Shown piece after piece: positions 47,275 to 58,838 of a stretch of DNA of 64,000 nt (position 1 is the first letter of the stretch; every line of letters starts with the position of its first letter). The DNA is from Syngnathus acus (taxonomy: Eukaryota > Chordata > Actinopteri > Syngnathiformes > Syngnathidae): contig NC_051089.1 of NCBI RefSeq assembly GCF_901709675.1, forward strand, positions 2,113,476-2,177,475, given 5' to 3'. A program made the position numbers and the translations under genes. The notes under the pieces are model-generated. The model saw only the letters and a list, made by a program, of their open reading frames with translations, was not told the DNA's origin and ran no database searches.

Positions 47275-50200
47275 TTGCTCTTACTGCCTAATCTAACAGC
47301 AACAATATAAGCCTGCAGAAATTACAGTAATGAGATCTATTGTGTTGTTCGAATGTTGCGTTTAAAATTTTTTTTTTTTTTTTTGTGATACCATATTGAG
47401 AGCTGCTTCGAGTGTTTTCCTTTCATTCATGCTTCATGAGTGCACCAGATGAAGTAGCTATCTATTAAGTGCACATGAGCTTTCACCATATTTGTAAAAT
47501 GTCTTTTTTGTTACTGGTTTTTTGATCGATAAAACCCACAACCAAAAACAAAACCAGGAGGAGCTTTAATTAGCTCAAATTATAATTCCAACATCTGTGG
47601 ATTGAGCTCTTGTTAATGTTGAATTGAACATTTCTGCCCCTGTCAGTGTGCAGCACATTTTTCAAACCAGCACAGTTGTACCGAGCCAGCGGATCCAAAT
47701 GTGAGAAGCTCGTTGCCATTGTTTTACTCGAGAGGGAAAACAAATTCCAACTTGTCAGTCCGACTGCCAGAGCTGCGATTGCAGTAATACGGTGTGGTTC
47801 TTTAGCAAAGCTGCTGTCTTTGCACATTGGCAGCAGCGCGTCAAAGTCTATCAGAAGCCTCAGCACAATACAACTCCGTCAACGACGACAATCAGAAGGC
47901 GCACTGACACTCAAATTGTTAACAAGATGCCTATTTTCCCCAAACGATGGATGCAAGACGTGCGTCAACAGACGTGCATTCAAAATAACTGTATGGATGT
48001 ATCCACTTTACATCTTACTTGAAAATGTTTTTGATCCACAATAAACAACACGGCCTCCAATAATATACGGTTGTTATTCCCTCGTGTAAACATGACCGGG
48101 CACACCTGCTACTCGTATTTGATTCGACTGCGTAGTCAGATCATTTATTTTTATTTTTTCTAACTACACGTGCCACAGTGCTCCCGAGAGCCAAGGTAAT
48201 CGCGAAGGCAAGCCACCATCTTTCCAAAGCAACTCATGTTTACTCTTATGCGGAATGACAAGCACATGCAGAGAAAGTGAGAACGCGCAAGTGTAAATTA
48301 GGTCCCCTGTCTTCCCCACATTAATTATAAATTAAGTATAATTGCGGTGGGATTTACCAAAGTCAATTCGTTTAGACTGACTGTAATAGAAAGGTGGACC
48401 TTTCTAACAAGCTCTAAGTATTGTTTTTAAGAAGAGCTGTGTTGTTATCACCAAAAACAAGGTGCGCAGGGGTTTAAACGCGTGTTTACAATTTGCTGTG
48501 AATGAATGATATGCAGCGTGGTACGTGCTAATGCTTTTTAAGCTTTAATGTTGTTAAAAGCTTTTCTTATTGTACACAATAAAATTTTACCGTTTAAATG
48601 AATTAGTGAAATGGGTGCCGACACGGTGATTAATGACCACCTTATATTAATTTAAACACACATTAGACTGGCGGTAGTAGGAAGGAAGCTTTGTGTGAAT
48701 TTGCAGGCAATGTGTAGATAGCACGTTAAGAAGGAACCGTGACTTTACAGGCTCAGGCTCGGATGCTTCAAATGGGATGTGTCGTTTACTTCTTAATGTC
48801 TCTTAGGGAACCATAGTGTCTATGAACTGAGACAATTGGAGTTAAACTATTTATTTTTTATGATGCAAAAAGCGAGGCATGAATATGTCTTAAGTGGATG
48901 GAGCACTAATTGGGGTATATTTTCTATTCGAGGCACAGACACTATTTTCACATTTTTGCCTTGGATAATTGTGTAGAATTTTAAAACTTTATGGAAAACC
49001 AGTGCGATTGGAAATAATTCCAACTGATTTAGCAGTATTATATATAAAAAAAAAAGAAAAAGACCACCACTTTGGCTGTCTTTGCTTCAGATAATTTGCT
49101 AATGATGTCACTCGTTGCTAGGGAAAGACTTTGGTGCTATTTTGGCATGACCTGTTTTGTCAACACTAACTTTGCTTGCATCATTTTCAAATGATCTCAT
49201 TTACAATTAACCAGCATTCAATTAAAGACAGATTCCGATGAAATGAATATGAAGACGATAGAAATGGTTGTTTGTTTGAAATAGTCATTGATGAAAGTAA
49301 ATGGGAGGCAATTGAACTGTCTGCCAACTCCTATTGATCGGAATTTGTGCAAGCGCTAAAAGAAAACCATGAACCGATGCCTTAACATGGAATTGAATTA
49401 ACAAGTCATTCATGCCACATACAAATAATAACAGCTTTACAAAAATGGACCTATAGAATGAAAAATGATCTCTTGCCGAGAAGTGGACCAATTACCACGA
49501 CAAAAGATATGCAAGACTATCCTGTGAAAGACGGTTTTCTATCGTGAGAGTGGAGCTAACTTTCACTCAGTGGGTTACAATGAACCTTTCATCCTCTTAT
49601 ATTAGCCCGTTACTATTGGTTACCGTACGCGCTTAAACATCAGAACCACTGCAGTGGTACTGCAATACAAAAACACAAAACGCAGCCGGATCATCTGTCA
49701 TGCTCACCACAAGGGTGATCGTAACTTTAATCTCAGATTGATTGAGAAAATAGCAAACAATTATGATTAATAATTGGCTACTTGATTTCAGTACTTCACT
49801 TTATAGTATCCAAGATATCAGGGCATTTATTTATGTATTTATTTATCTGTTGTTGTAGTAGTAAAAGTAAATGACATGTGACATGGTTGGACAAGTAATG
49901 ACTGTAAACATAAACGAAAACCTCATGTCTAATCACTATTAACAAAAATAAAATAAATCGGTTTGCATATTTTTTAAGACAAAGAACCCCAAAAAGAAAA
50001 CACGTTTTAAATCATTGCAAATGCATTGGTAGTCCACGCCTGACAAACCGACTCTCCCAGTGTGGCAAAGAAAAGAATGGTTGTGCAATTGTAGAACATC
50101 TTGCAAGATTTTATTGTTCAAGTCTAAATTGCTTGGGCAGTCGCACACTTCACAGAGCAGTGCAAGCGTTGAGTTTGAAAAAAAAAAAAAAATGTAGAGA

Positions 50201-50402
50201 AGTGAATCAACAAGGGGATGCAGATAACACAAAAGGTGGCAAAAAATACAATCTGTAATACATGGACATAAAGTAGCAGCAGTATTCATGACTGAATACA
50301 AACAAACCGATTGCACCTGAATGACAATGAGGCCGTAAATTGGTGGAAGAAGATATGAAAGAAAAAAAAAGTCAAGGCTATGTTGCGAAAGGGTTTTCTC
50401 AC

Positions 50403-50563
50403 CATACAGGTAGATAATGACGGCGGTTTCCAGCACACATCCATTGGCAGTGTGTTGTTGCCTGACAAACATGGAGCAGCCTCCATTCTGTGGCTGCCTT
50501 CCACTTTGCCCCTGTGTTTCAATCATCCATGAAACCACACAGATAAAGCAGAAAAATGGACAG
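50403..50563 (-). other. Candidate 161-base coding exon
   Basis: On the minus strand a good acceptor (TACATTCTCATTTCAG, AG at 50565-50564) precedes 161 bases, which end TATG directly before GTGAGAAA (GT at 50402-50401). Only one of three frames is open; it encodes 53 residues, starting CPFFCFICVV, then SWMIETQGQSGRQPQNGGCS and ending VLETAVIIYLY. It has several cysteines and a hydrophobic start. I do not recognise the protein. The wider 199-codon frame runs past the donor into T-rich sequence that gives phenylalanine runs. It could be a real exon of an unknown gene or chance. Confidence 0.22.
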
Positions 50564-50664
50564 CTGAAATGAGAATGTAGGCTTGAGAGGTTAAGGGATA
50601 ATTTCCCAGCATCTTTTGCAGGAGCCTCTGACCATCTGCCTCTTTGGCACCCGCCTTACTTTCC

Positions 50665-50700
50665 TGAATATAAACCTGCTCTGAATTGGCATTCAGTTGA
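50665..50700 (+). promoter_or_regulatory. TATA/initiator-like pair
   Basis: TATAAA at 50669-50674 is followed by an initiator-like TTCAGTT with its A at 50695, a spacing of 26 bases, in the usual range for a TATA promoter. No open frame or donor of note follows on the plus strand. Low confidence because both motifs are short. Confidence 0.13.
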
Positions 50701-51239
50701 GCAGCCGCTCAAAGAGACTAGCTGTTGCTAAGTTAAATCACATGCGTACTCTACATAGTACAATAAACTTGGGCTAAGTGAAAAAGGCCACAAAGAAACA
50801 GAAGGATTCTGTGAAATTGGAGTGCTGCCACGTTTGCGTTGAAAGGAAATTGCCGGGCGGGTGGCGAATGATGGAAAGTGAAAAACAAATTAGAGAACAA
50901 AATGGGAGATGCACAGGAAAGAGAGGTCTGAAAGATAAAAGATTGGGGAGTGTGAAAGGATGGCGGTGCAGCGGGCGAGGAAATGGAGTCGAAATTGGCG
51001 GAGTGAAAACGTGAAATTAGAAGTGAGAAAATACAGGAAAGACGTAGCAAAAAAAAAACAACACAAAAGATTAAAGGAACATGGGCAGCGAGTCTCATTC
51101 TTAGTCATTAACGTCTAAAAAAAACCATTTACGGATGACCATCTTGTCACTTGTCACTCAAGTAAGAAAAAGATGGGCAGTGAAAGAGGAAACAGACATA
51201 AAAAAAGCAATAAAAAGGCAAAGCAGGTTTGAGTCCTAA

Positions 51240-51480
51240 GCCGACCATTCTCAAGTGCATACAAGTCAAGCCCTCCCCAGAAAATAGGAGCCATAGGAGG
51301 TCATCAGTAGCGCATGTTAATTAAAATTCTCGCCGCAGACTTTTGTTCTGCTCGACAGCGAGGTAAAGGCAAAGACGTGACGACACTGTGTTTAGTCTCA
51401 TTAGCAATCCCTGTTAACAAAAGGCGGCTTTACAAGCGGACCACCACCACCCAAGGATTGGGCACCGTTCCCACATTCTC
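51240..51480. promoter_or_regulatory. High-complexity block, candidate conserved element
   Basis: Unique and evenly mixed. Contains GGAGCCATAGGAGGTCATCA (51289-51308), TGTTAATTAAAATTC near 51315, GACGTGACGAC near 51375 and a GTTAAC near 51413. No frame is open throughout and no repeat is recognised. A candidate enhancer only. Confidence 0.22.
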
Positions 51481-52337
51481 ATGACCGCGCCACATTCATC
51501 TTTGGCATTCAAAAATGCCACCTCTGTCACAAATGGAATCTCAAACACAAGATCATCAGCGAATATGTCATATTTGTCCAAGAAATGTCACCTTTAACAA
51601 CCCAAATGCTAATGCTCAAAATCATCTGTCACATCATGTTTAAAGCCAACACATATTTGCTTGCGTGTGCGTGTGTGCGCTTGTTGGCCCGGTAGCGCCG
51701 ACTTGGTGGGGGGGAGGCTGAGAGCCGGTTACAGCGGTCCCAGTGTGTGGCCTCCCTTGGCACACAAACACAAATTAGCTGAGGGACGTCTGCTGTGGCA
51801 GAAAGCTTCTCTGCAGACAAAACCTCTTAATATTCTTTCCAAGTCCATTAAGGCTTCAAGAGATTGGCCGGAATTGATTGCTTGTGCTTGATATTAGCAG
51901 GCTTTTTAAAAGGCTCAATTCACATCAAAAAAATTAAAGCTGGCGTTCGGGGAAGCCTTAGGTAGGCTCGCAAAACTAAACACAAGCCTGCTTTTGTGCT
52001 TTCCGTCTCAGCAAAGCTTGTTGTCGTTTATTCTTTACTTGAGACTTTATTGACAATTGAATCGGCGTCCTGAGTGGGTGGCTTTCAATATTTCCTTAAT
52101 GTCGTGATGGACTCCAGCAAGAGAGCTTCTCATTCAATTATTCAATAAAGGTGATGACCTCTGCACAGCCTCGACACACACGTGCATACACTTGAAGACG
52201 GAAGGATGAAACAAGTCCTTCTTGTGAGGCCCGAAGGCTGAAACCAGGTGCAGAATGTTAAGATGAGATGCTAAGAGACACACTTTAGATTTGTGTGTCG
52301 AGCAAATGTGATGAAGTGAATTAAGCATGGAGTATAG

Positions 52338-52839
52338 CGGTGGTCTCCAACTTTTTTTCTGCCAGGGATTGGGCCAAAGTAGCACAGACTGGGAAGCATT
52401 TTTTATTGAGTTTATTGCTTGGTTCCAACAGACTTCTCATACGTCCAATTTCGTCATTTCTCAGGAGACCCAAAAATGGCATCATTGACGGATTGGTAAA
52501 TGATGACATTTTGCATAAAATGCTAAACATCAGCCGATCCGATCCAGACAATCAGATATGCATAAAGGTTACCGGCATTGCATCTCCAAAGAGCATGAAC
52601 CATTTTCAACACTTTAGGTTGGGTAATAATTTGTAAAAATTAACAGTCAAACATGTGGGTTGACCAAGTATATTTTTTTTTAATATGGAATTTTCCGAAA
52701 TATGATATAGGTTTTGCCTCGAGGCTACCTACAAAAATAATAAATAAAAATATATAAAAATAAATAGATAAATAATATTGAATAATAAATAATAATGCAA
52801 ATAATAAATAATGTTTGGTCCCCTGGTTGGGGATTATGG
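52338..52839. mobile_element. hAT-type relic with CAGTGGTCCCCAACC-like ends
   Basis: Left end CGGTGGTCTCCAACT and right end GGTTGGGGATTATGG match the inverted repeat CAGTGGTCCCCAACC found at the ends of Charlie-like hAT elements. The internal block after the left end, CTGCCAGGGATTGGGCC, also fits. Flanking octamers GAGTATAG (52330-52337) and TAGTATAC (52840-52847) share six of eight bases, a decayed 8-bp duplication. The centre is AT-rich and codes for nothing. A different family from the five GTGTCAAACTC elements. Confidence 0.7.
52728..52811. repeat. AT-rich low-complexity tract inside the hAT relic
   Basis: AAATAATAAATA-type units without a fixed period. It lies within the hAT relic and probably expanded after insertion. 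Confidence 0.8.
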
Positions 52840-53316
52840 TAGTATACTATTATGTGGACCCCCGTGTATTCTCAATTTCCTTTCGAGCTTCCATCAAATA
52901 ATAATAATGCAAAAGGTTATGTGTAGACAGGTTAAAACAAGTTGTCTGAAAAATAAAATACCACAGTAAATGTCAGCGTTGCATGGCTTCATTATGTCCG
53001 TGTAAGACTAATAATTAGTTTCAGACTCAATGATGGCTTCCAGACACGCAGGGCACTGCATGGGTTAGCATTGCTTCTTGTTAAAATTGGAAATGAGGTC
53101 AGTCTCGGGTCAGACGAGCATTAGGAGCACATCTATATGAAGATGACACACTGGGAGAAAGCAAATTAGAAAATCCTGTTGGATAAAAGATTTAATTCTG
53201 GAGAAAAAGCTCCATGAATAATAGAACATGCTGTATGTATATGTGTGCGCTCATGTGCAAAAGCAAAAGGGACAAACTGACCCTTTGCTCGCTTAGCAAA
53301 AAAAGAAAAACACGCA

Positions 53317-53728
53317 CCGTATTTTCCGGACTATAAGGCGCACCTAAAAACCAAACATTTTCTCAAAAGCCGACAGTGCGCCTTATAGTCCGGTGCGCCT
53401 TATATATGGACCAAATTCCTAAATTTAAACTGGCCCGAAGCATTGTGTCATGAAATCAATCATAAGTGGCCCGCTGAAGACTATGAATCATGAATCAAAA
53501 AGACTATGGATCATTATTTTGTGATTATAAAATAACTTGTTGCGTCTGAAGTTGAAATAAAAAAGATAAAATGGAGAATGATTTGATTTGGTTGAAAAAT
53601 CTGACATGATGCATTAATGGTGCGCCTTAGAGTCCGGTGCGCCTTATATAAGGACACAATTTTAAAATGGGCCATTCATTGAAGGTGCGCCTTATAGTCC
53701 GGTGCGCCTCATAGTCCGGAAAATACGG
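53317..53728. mobile_element. Composite CCGTATTTTCC-end MITE
   Basis: The outer ends (CCGTATTTTCCGGACTATAA at 53317 and, in inverse, ATAGTCCGGAAAATACGG ending at 53728) match over 28 bases with one difference. Inside are further copies of GTGCGCCTTATAGTCCGGTG (about 53376-53395) and a variant with GAG at about 53621-53640. A segment of about 180 bases in the middle (roughly 53430-53610) is absent from the 172-base copy at 29133. It therefore looks nested or rearranged, with one element inserted in or fused to another. No coding capacity. Confidence 0.85.
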
Positions 53729-54900
53729 TACTCCTTTACTAATTTTGGACTTAAGTGTCAACACGCCAAACATCTTCACGCTGGTCATCTTCAGCACTTT
53801 TTCTCCCACAGTTTTGTCTCCCAACTTAATTATGCTAACAAGCGTGTCTCCTCTGTGTCATACGGCACACAAAAAAAGACAGAAGAGACTCAGCAAAGCT
53901 CATGACCATCTCTACCCAATAAAGTGCGCCCTTGTCCACGGAACCACGTGCAGTCACATGGCCTCAAACAGCATGTTCCCAATCAGCGAGTCAAAACAAG
54001 ATCAAAGAACATGATCCTTGGAGATGTTAATCAGTCCAGCCGCCCACTGCGTGGCATTAAATCCCCTCTGTCTTGCTCCGTTTCTGAATATCAAGCCATA
54101 GGCTGCGCTATTAATAAGTGGACAGCCACACACTTCCCTCGGTGAAGATATGGACCACAGCAAGTGATCTTTATGGAGGAAGAGCTTAGAGCAGCCTTGA
54201 CTGTGTGTTGAGCGCTTAAGCTCCATCATCACTGCCCTGAGAAGCATACGTGTTAAAAACACGTGGGCTCACGCACACGCATGCTTGTATTCATGAGGGA
54301 TTCCGTATGATATATGGCCCAGGGCATCCACAGTCCAGAGTCTGTGACGCTGAAGGAACCTCATTGTTCCCTGGATGGAAGCTGTGCTGTTTTCTGGGAC
54401 ACCCGAGCAAGCGTGTAGCCCAGTAACTCCACATGACAAATTGAGCCAGCCCCTTTTTTGAAAGATATGACATAAGGGAGGGAACTGGGTCAATCCTAGG
54501 TCACAACATTAGGTATGGGTGTAAGTGAACCATCCAAAAGTGCTAGAAGTAAAATAGGAATGAACTTGTGTGGAAGTTTGGAAGGAATTTTATTTCAAAG
54601 CTTGCTAGTGATTAAGAGTCAAGCAACATTCAGTCTGTTTGATTTTTGGTGAACAGACTGATGGTGCCGATTGTAGTTTGCTGCGCGGCATCACACTGAG
54701 AACTCGAGCGGACCTTTTAGAGGTGGCGAAATCAAAAAGAATTGTGTTACTCTTCTATTGGCTTTTATTGGAATGTGTGGGTGTACCTAATTAAGTGTCC
54801 CGTGGGAAGAGAAATTAGATTCGTGCAATGGCTTGAAATGAGATAATGACTCAGCTAGTGGCTGGGAAAGAAAAACTTTCCCTTAACAAGATTTTTTGAC

Positions 54901-55010
54901 TTTGCTTGTAGCTATTTTAAAACTGAAAAGCATCTTCTGAATTTTGATTGTATGATATTTGCTTTAGCTATTATAAAACTGAAAATCATCTGCTGTATTT
55001 GGATTGTATG
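54901..55010 (+). repeat. Tandem duplication, period about 56
   Basis: TAGCTATT at 54909 and 54965 start two copies that continue TTAAAACTGAAAAGCATCTT... and ATAAAACTGAAAATCATCTG..., both ending GATTGTATG. The copies differ at a handful of positions. A local duplication, not a known transposon. Confidence 0.85.
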
Positions 55011-55529
55011 GCTTCCTGCCAGCCTTTCTTCAGTCTTTTGTCATATCACACTAGTAAAGTTCACACTTAAATGAAAGAGAAGTTTCCTGGAAAAAAAAAA
55101 AAAATCTCTGCGCATATATCCATTATCAGCATACGTTATCGTCACAGGGGAGTCTGCAGCGGGAGGAAAGCTCGCTGAGTCTCTTTGTGTGGTGGAAGAT
55201 AGGGCAAAGCAATTTTTGCCTCCCTCCCCCGCCTCCCTCCAACACACCACTCCACTCAGCCCTCACTAAGTCTACACAAGCCCAACTAAATCATTTCATC
55301 GCAATAAGCCAGCCAAATGTTTTACACCTCTGCGTACTCATCTTCGATAAGGTTCAGGTTCACCAATCCGTGTAATGTTTTTCTTTTTTTTTACCTCCGT
55401 GATTCTGGAGTGTCCTGCAGAGATAGAAAGTAGCAAACTAAGAAGGTGAGGATATTTTAAAACTCCGCCGTATCGTATCCTCCTCCCCCCCGACGATGAA
55501 GCAACAGACAAGCTATATTTTATGTTTGT

Positions 55530-56040
55530 GTTAAATATTCCCATGCGCGGCACCTCCATGACAGTTTATTCGCCGGCAGATTTATCACGAACCTTATCGG
55601 CTCGCCTCGCCAGACAAAGGCGATGGAGCACTATGTCTAAGCCTGAGGCGCAAGACAAAGCATACTATCAATACAAATCTGCAGTCTATACATTGAACTG
55701 GAGTGGGTTGACACACATCCCTCAAGCAGCCATACATCACAACTTCTTATCTAATTAGCTCCCTGAAGAGCATTAAATGTCTACTAAATTACACATATAT
55801 CTCTCCATCCACTCTCTCCTGAGGAAAATCTTGTGCCCAGAGTTGCTAAGCTACTGCGCTCTGGCTAAATGATGACAAACTATTAATGATGTACAGATTT
55901 AAAGATGTATTTTAATAATTTGATTGAACGGCGACTTAATCAAGTGTTTTATCCGCTGCGCCGAGGGAAATACTTTATGCTGAATTAAAACGGGGACGAA
56001 AGCGCTTATTCAGAGCAACGGTTAGCGTGGCAATTTACCA
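55530..56040. promoter_or_regulatory. High-complexity region, candidate conserved elements
   Basis: Two unique blocks separated by AT-rich sequence. 55530-55760 contains GCGCGGCACC, TTCGCCGGCAG and CTTATCTAATTAGCTCCC near 55746. 55910-56040 contains GGCGACTTAATCAAGTG, CCGCTGCGCCGAG and GCTGAATTAAAACG. Several CpG and homeodomain-type cores are present. No known domain is encoded in the 78-codon frame across the first block. Enhancer role is inferred from texture only. Confidence 0.22.
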
Positions 56041-57440
56041 AATATTAATATTTGAACAGCAAACTTGTCTTACAAAAGTAAAGACATGCCATCCAAACAA
56101 TATCATATAACTTTTAATTTGATTCATTCGCCACTTTAAATTATTTTTTTTGTTAGTTGAAAGCAAAGCCTTGAATATCTGCATATAAATTTCATCACGG
56201 TGGATTATCCTTTTTATTTCAACGGTGTTACTTACATTTAGCATGAATGTAAATCCTTGAGAATCCCCATAAAATCAGATTTAATGTTATTATTCAGAGT
56301 AATGAGTTTTTTCTTTTATATTCAACCAAATAAGAATTTGAAATATAATTGTATGATGTAGATAAAATGCACTCCAACTTATCCTGTCTATTCGAGGATC
56401 AACTCGTCAAACATCGACTCACCTTTCTTTTTTTTTTATTTCCACCCAAAGGAAAAAGATGAGTGACCGAATCTTGAATGAGAAAGATTACACAAATGGA
56501 AAATGTCCGTAGGACAAGACCAAGCTGTCACTAGAGAAATGTGCATCCCTGAGAGATTAAAAAAAAGAACAAAAAAAAAAATAGAAATCAAGGATAAAGT
56601 CTATGGCCTCCCGCAAGCTTCTGACTTATCCGGATTTTAATTCAGTGCAATGGCGTCAGGCATATGACTAATTTAGTGGCGCTCCCAGCTAACACTGTGT
56701 TCAAAAGGCATCTGTCAGTTCTTGAAAAGATACAGGAATTAAGCATATGTAAGCATATTTAGTGAAGTCGGCATGCTTTGTGGAAAACTCGACTCAGCTA
56801 TTCAGCTTACTTTACCCCAAATCACATAAAAGGCTCCGCTTCTTGTTGTCATGGTTATTGTTGCCTTGAATCGATAAACACAACTTTCCTCAATTCCAAG
56901 CTATTGAAAAAAAAGGCTTGATCTCAATTTTGCTTGATTTACTCTTTCCGCTACATTTATTTGCTCATATTTCTTATATTGTTGCAGCATTTTGCCCACA
57001 GGAAAACTTGTTTGATAGCCAAGAATGAGATTTCCGCTGGAAGAAAAAGAATATGTACACATAGAGATATTTCTCCGTGTCACTTTGCTCCCGCAGTAGG
57101 ACCCCGTCGCATTGGCAATTCAAACCTCCATTGACTTCTGTTACCGCAAAGTGAAAACATTCAGTGTGCCTCAAACACATACTGCTATTGATTAAAAAGA
57201 AAAAAAAAATCCTTCTCCACACTGACCCTCATGACTAAGCAGTGTCACACTGAAGTGCCACACAGGGAGGGAAAAGAAATACTCGCACAGGCACTTTTGA
57301 TTTGGAACTAACCTCCAACATTCGACTTCTGCACTGTGCCTCAGAGGCACTCAGTAACATCTGGAACTGTGGGTGTTTTTGTCTTGCACAATTGTCGAGA
57401 ATAACATTTTCTATGCAGCCCCACTATTCGAAATACGATA

Positions 57441-57600
57441 GACCGATTAAATCTATCTCTGTCGACCGGAAATGACATCACGGTGGCTCAATCAGATAAT
57501 GACCAATCACGTCTCACCTATTTTCTGACTTTGCTCTCGTGGTGTTGATCCCTTAGGTCACTTTTAATCGACCGAAAGTGGCAAAATGGCCGCCTCCTGA
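57441..57600. promoter_or_regulatory. Promoter-like motif cluster flanked by inverted repeats
   Basis: GACCGATTAAA at 57441-57451 and TTTTAATCGACC at 57562-57573 form an imperfect inverted pair. Between and beside them are TGACATCA (CRE/AP-1-like, 57473-57480), GACCAATCA (CCAAT box, near 57500) and AAAATGGCCGCC (YY1-like, 57583-57594). The inverted repeats might instead be the ends of a small DNA transposon. No gene follows on either side. Confidence 0.25.
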
Positions 57601-58792
57601 GGGGGGATTATGCATCTTATATATATTCTCCAAACGCAATTCCAAATTTAGACTATCAAATTTAGATAGAACATTTTTTATTTTTTGAATTCCCTTTTAA
57701 TGTATTTAACTTTATTTCCAAAACCATATGCTACAAATGATCCAAACACTATTAATAACTTTCAATTGAAAAGTTCTAACTCATCACAGCTTATTGAAAT
57801 ATCAAAGCTACATTATAGTGAAATGATTTCGGTTTATTCCGTTCCACATTTGAATCCAATAGTATAATCGTACTTTTATTCTAGGAAATGGGCATTTACA
57901 CCTGTCTGTCGAGTACACCACTTTGGATGAAGTTACAACGATCTCAATGATCATTTTAACGCATCGTGACATAACAACTGGCTTGTACGAGTGCCCAACA
58001 ATTGCACAAGTAGTGAAACTTCAGTCACGGTACAGAAAATTCCAGATTTTCAAATCCAGGACTGCCGCTATTGTTAGCTTGTGTGTAAGTTACATGTTGA
58101 TAATGATTACTGTTATAGGGTGAGCAAAACGTTCAATATTTGAACAGCATGTAATAATGCGGCAACAATGATCAGAGGAATTTCCTAAACAGCCAAACGC
58201 TGCTCTCATGTCATGGCTATGCTGCTCATTGCCCCTAGGGGGGAAGTCGCTCAGTATCCGAAGAGAGCTACGTATAATATGCTGTGATGTATTAACGCCT
58301 GCTACAGTGTTCCTTTCATTTCTTTCATCTGCCAGCATTCACATGCAATTTATAGGAGAAATGCAATTTCACTACCATTTCCAAGAAAAGAAAAATCTTG
58401 CCTTGACATTTTCCCCATTTTCATGTTACATTCACATTGAGACCGGAAAATTGAGAAATGTGGCCTTATCCTTATAAAAATGGTCACTGCAGTTCTTTTT
58501 TTTTACTTTTCTCAGAGGAAAAGGCAATATGATTAGTCCTTGGGTCAGAAGTCAGGTTTCAAATTCCAGGCTGAAAGTGCACATGGCTTTCTGAAAGTGA
58601 CCGTACACACCAGGTCAAAGTATAAAGCAAGCAGATATTTATTTATTTTTTTCTTTCACTCCTTCACCTCCTCCTCTTCTCTCAAATGCAGACTAAGCTC
58701 TGCTTCAGGCTTTCAAACGGAGTGAAGAGATTAAGCTGAGTTAGGCCTACTTTCCATAGATATGATGGTGTGGCACTTTGAAATACCCCCTT

Positions 58793-58838
58793 CCACACAC
58801 ACGCACGCACGCACACACAAACACACGCGCACACACAC
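58793..58838. repeat. (CA)n/(GCAC)n microsatellite
   Basis: CA dinucleotides with three GCAC units and later CGCG interruptions. Z-DNA-prone alternating run. Confidence 0.92.

Larger units (their letters stand above)
47275..52329. other. Gene-free stretch
   Basis: No complete gene is recognisable. A 132-codon frame at 47646-48044 and an antisense 98-codon frame cover a unique block without known domains. Contents also include a 17-base T run near 47368, the candidate minus-strand exon at 50403-50563, a TATA/initiator pair at 50669 and a high-complexity block at 51.24-51.48 kb. The last contains CGCAG, then 24 bases, then GTAAAG at 51363, a weak microexon-like arrangement. Confidence 0.5.

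Noticed and set aside
47646-48044. 132-codon open frame and an antisense 98-codon frame
   Set aside because: Both strands are open over the same bases and no domain is visible. Probably a chance run in a complex non-coding block.
49939-50538. 199-codon minus-strand open frame that looks like a multi-pass membrane protein
   Set aside because: The apparent membrane segments come from T-rich DNA, which gives runs of phenylalanine and leucine. No family motif is present. Only the 50403-50563 part, with its own splice signals, is kept as a candidate.
51337-51364. 24-base microexon between CGCAG and GTAAAG
   Set aside because: The acceptor lacks a pyrimidine tract and the donor is weak. Mentioned only in the block description.
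51876-51896. TTGTGCTTGATATTAGCAGG, similar to the start of the miR-218 mature sequence
   Set aside because: The match fails after the first half, and no hairpin with the miR-218 star strand follows.
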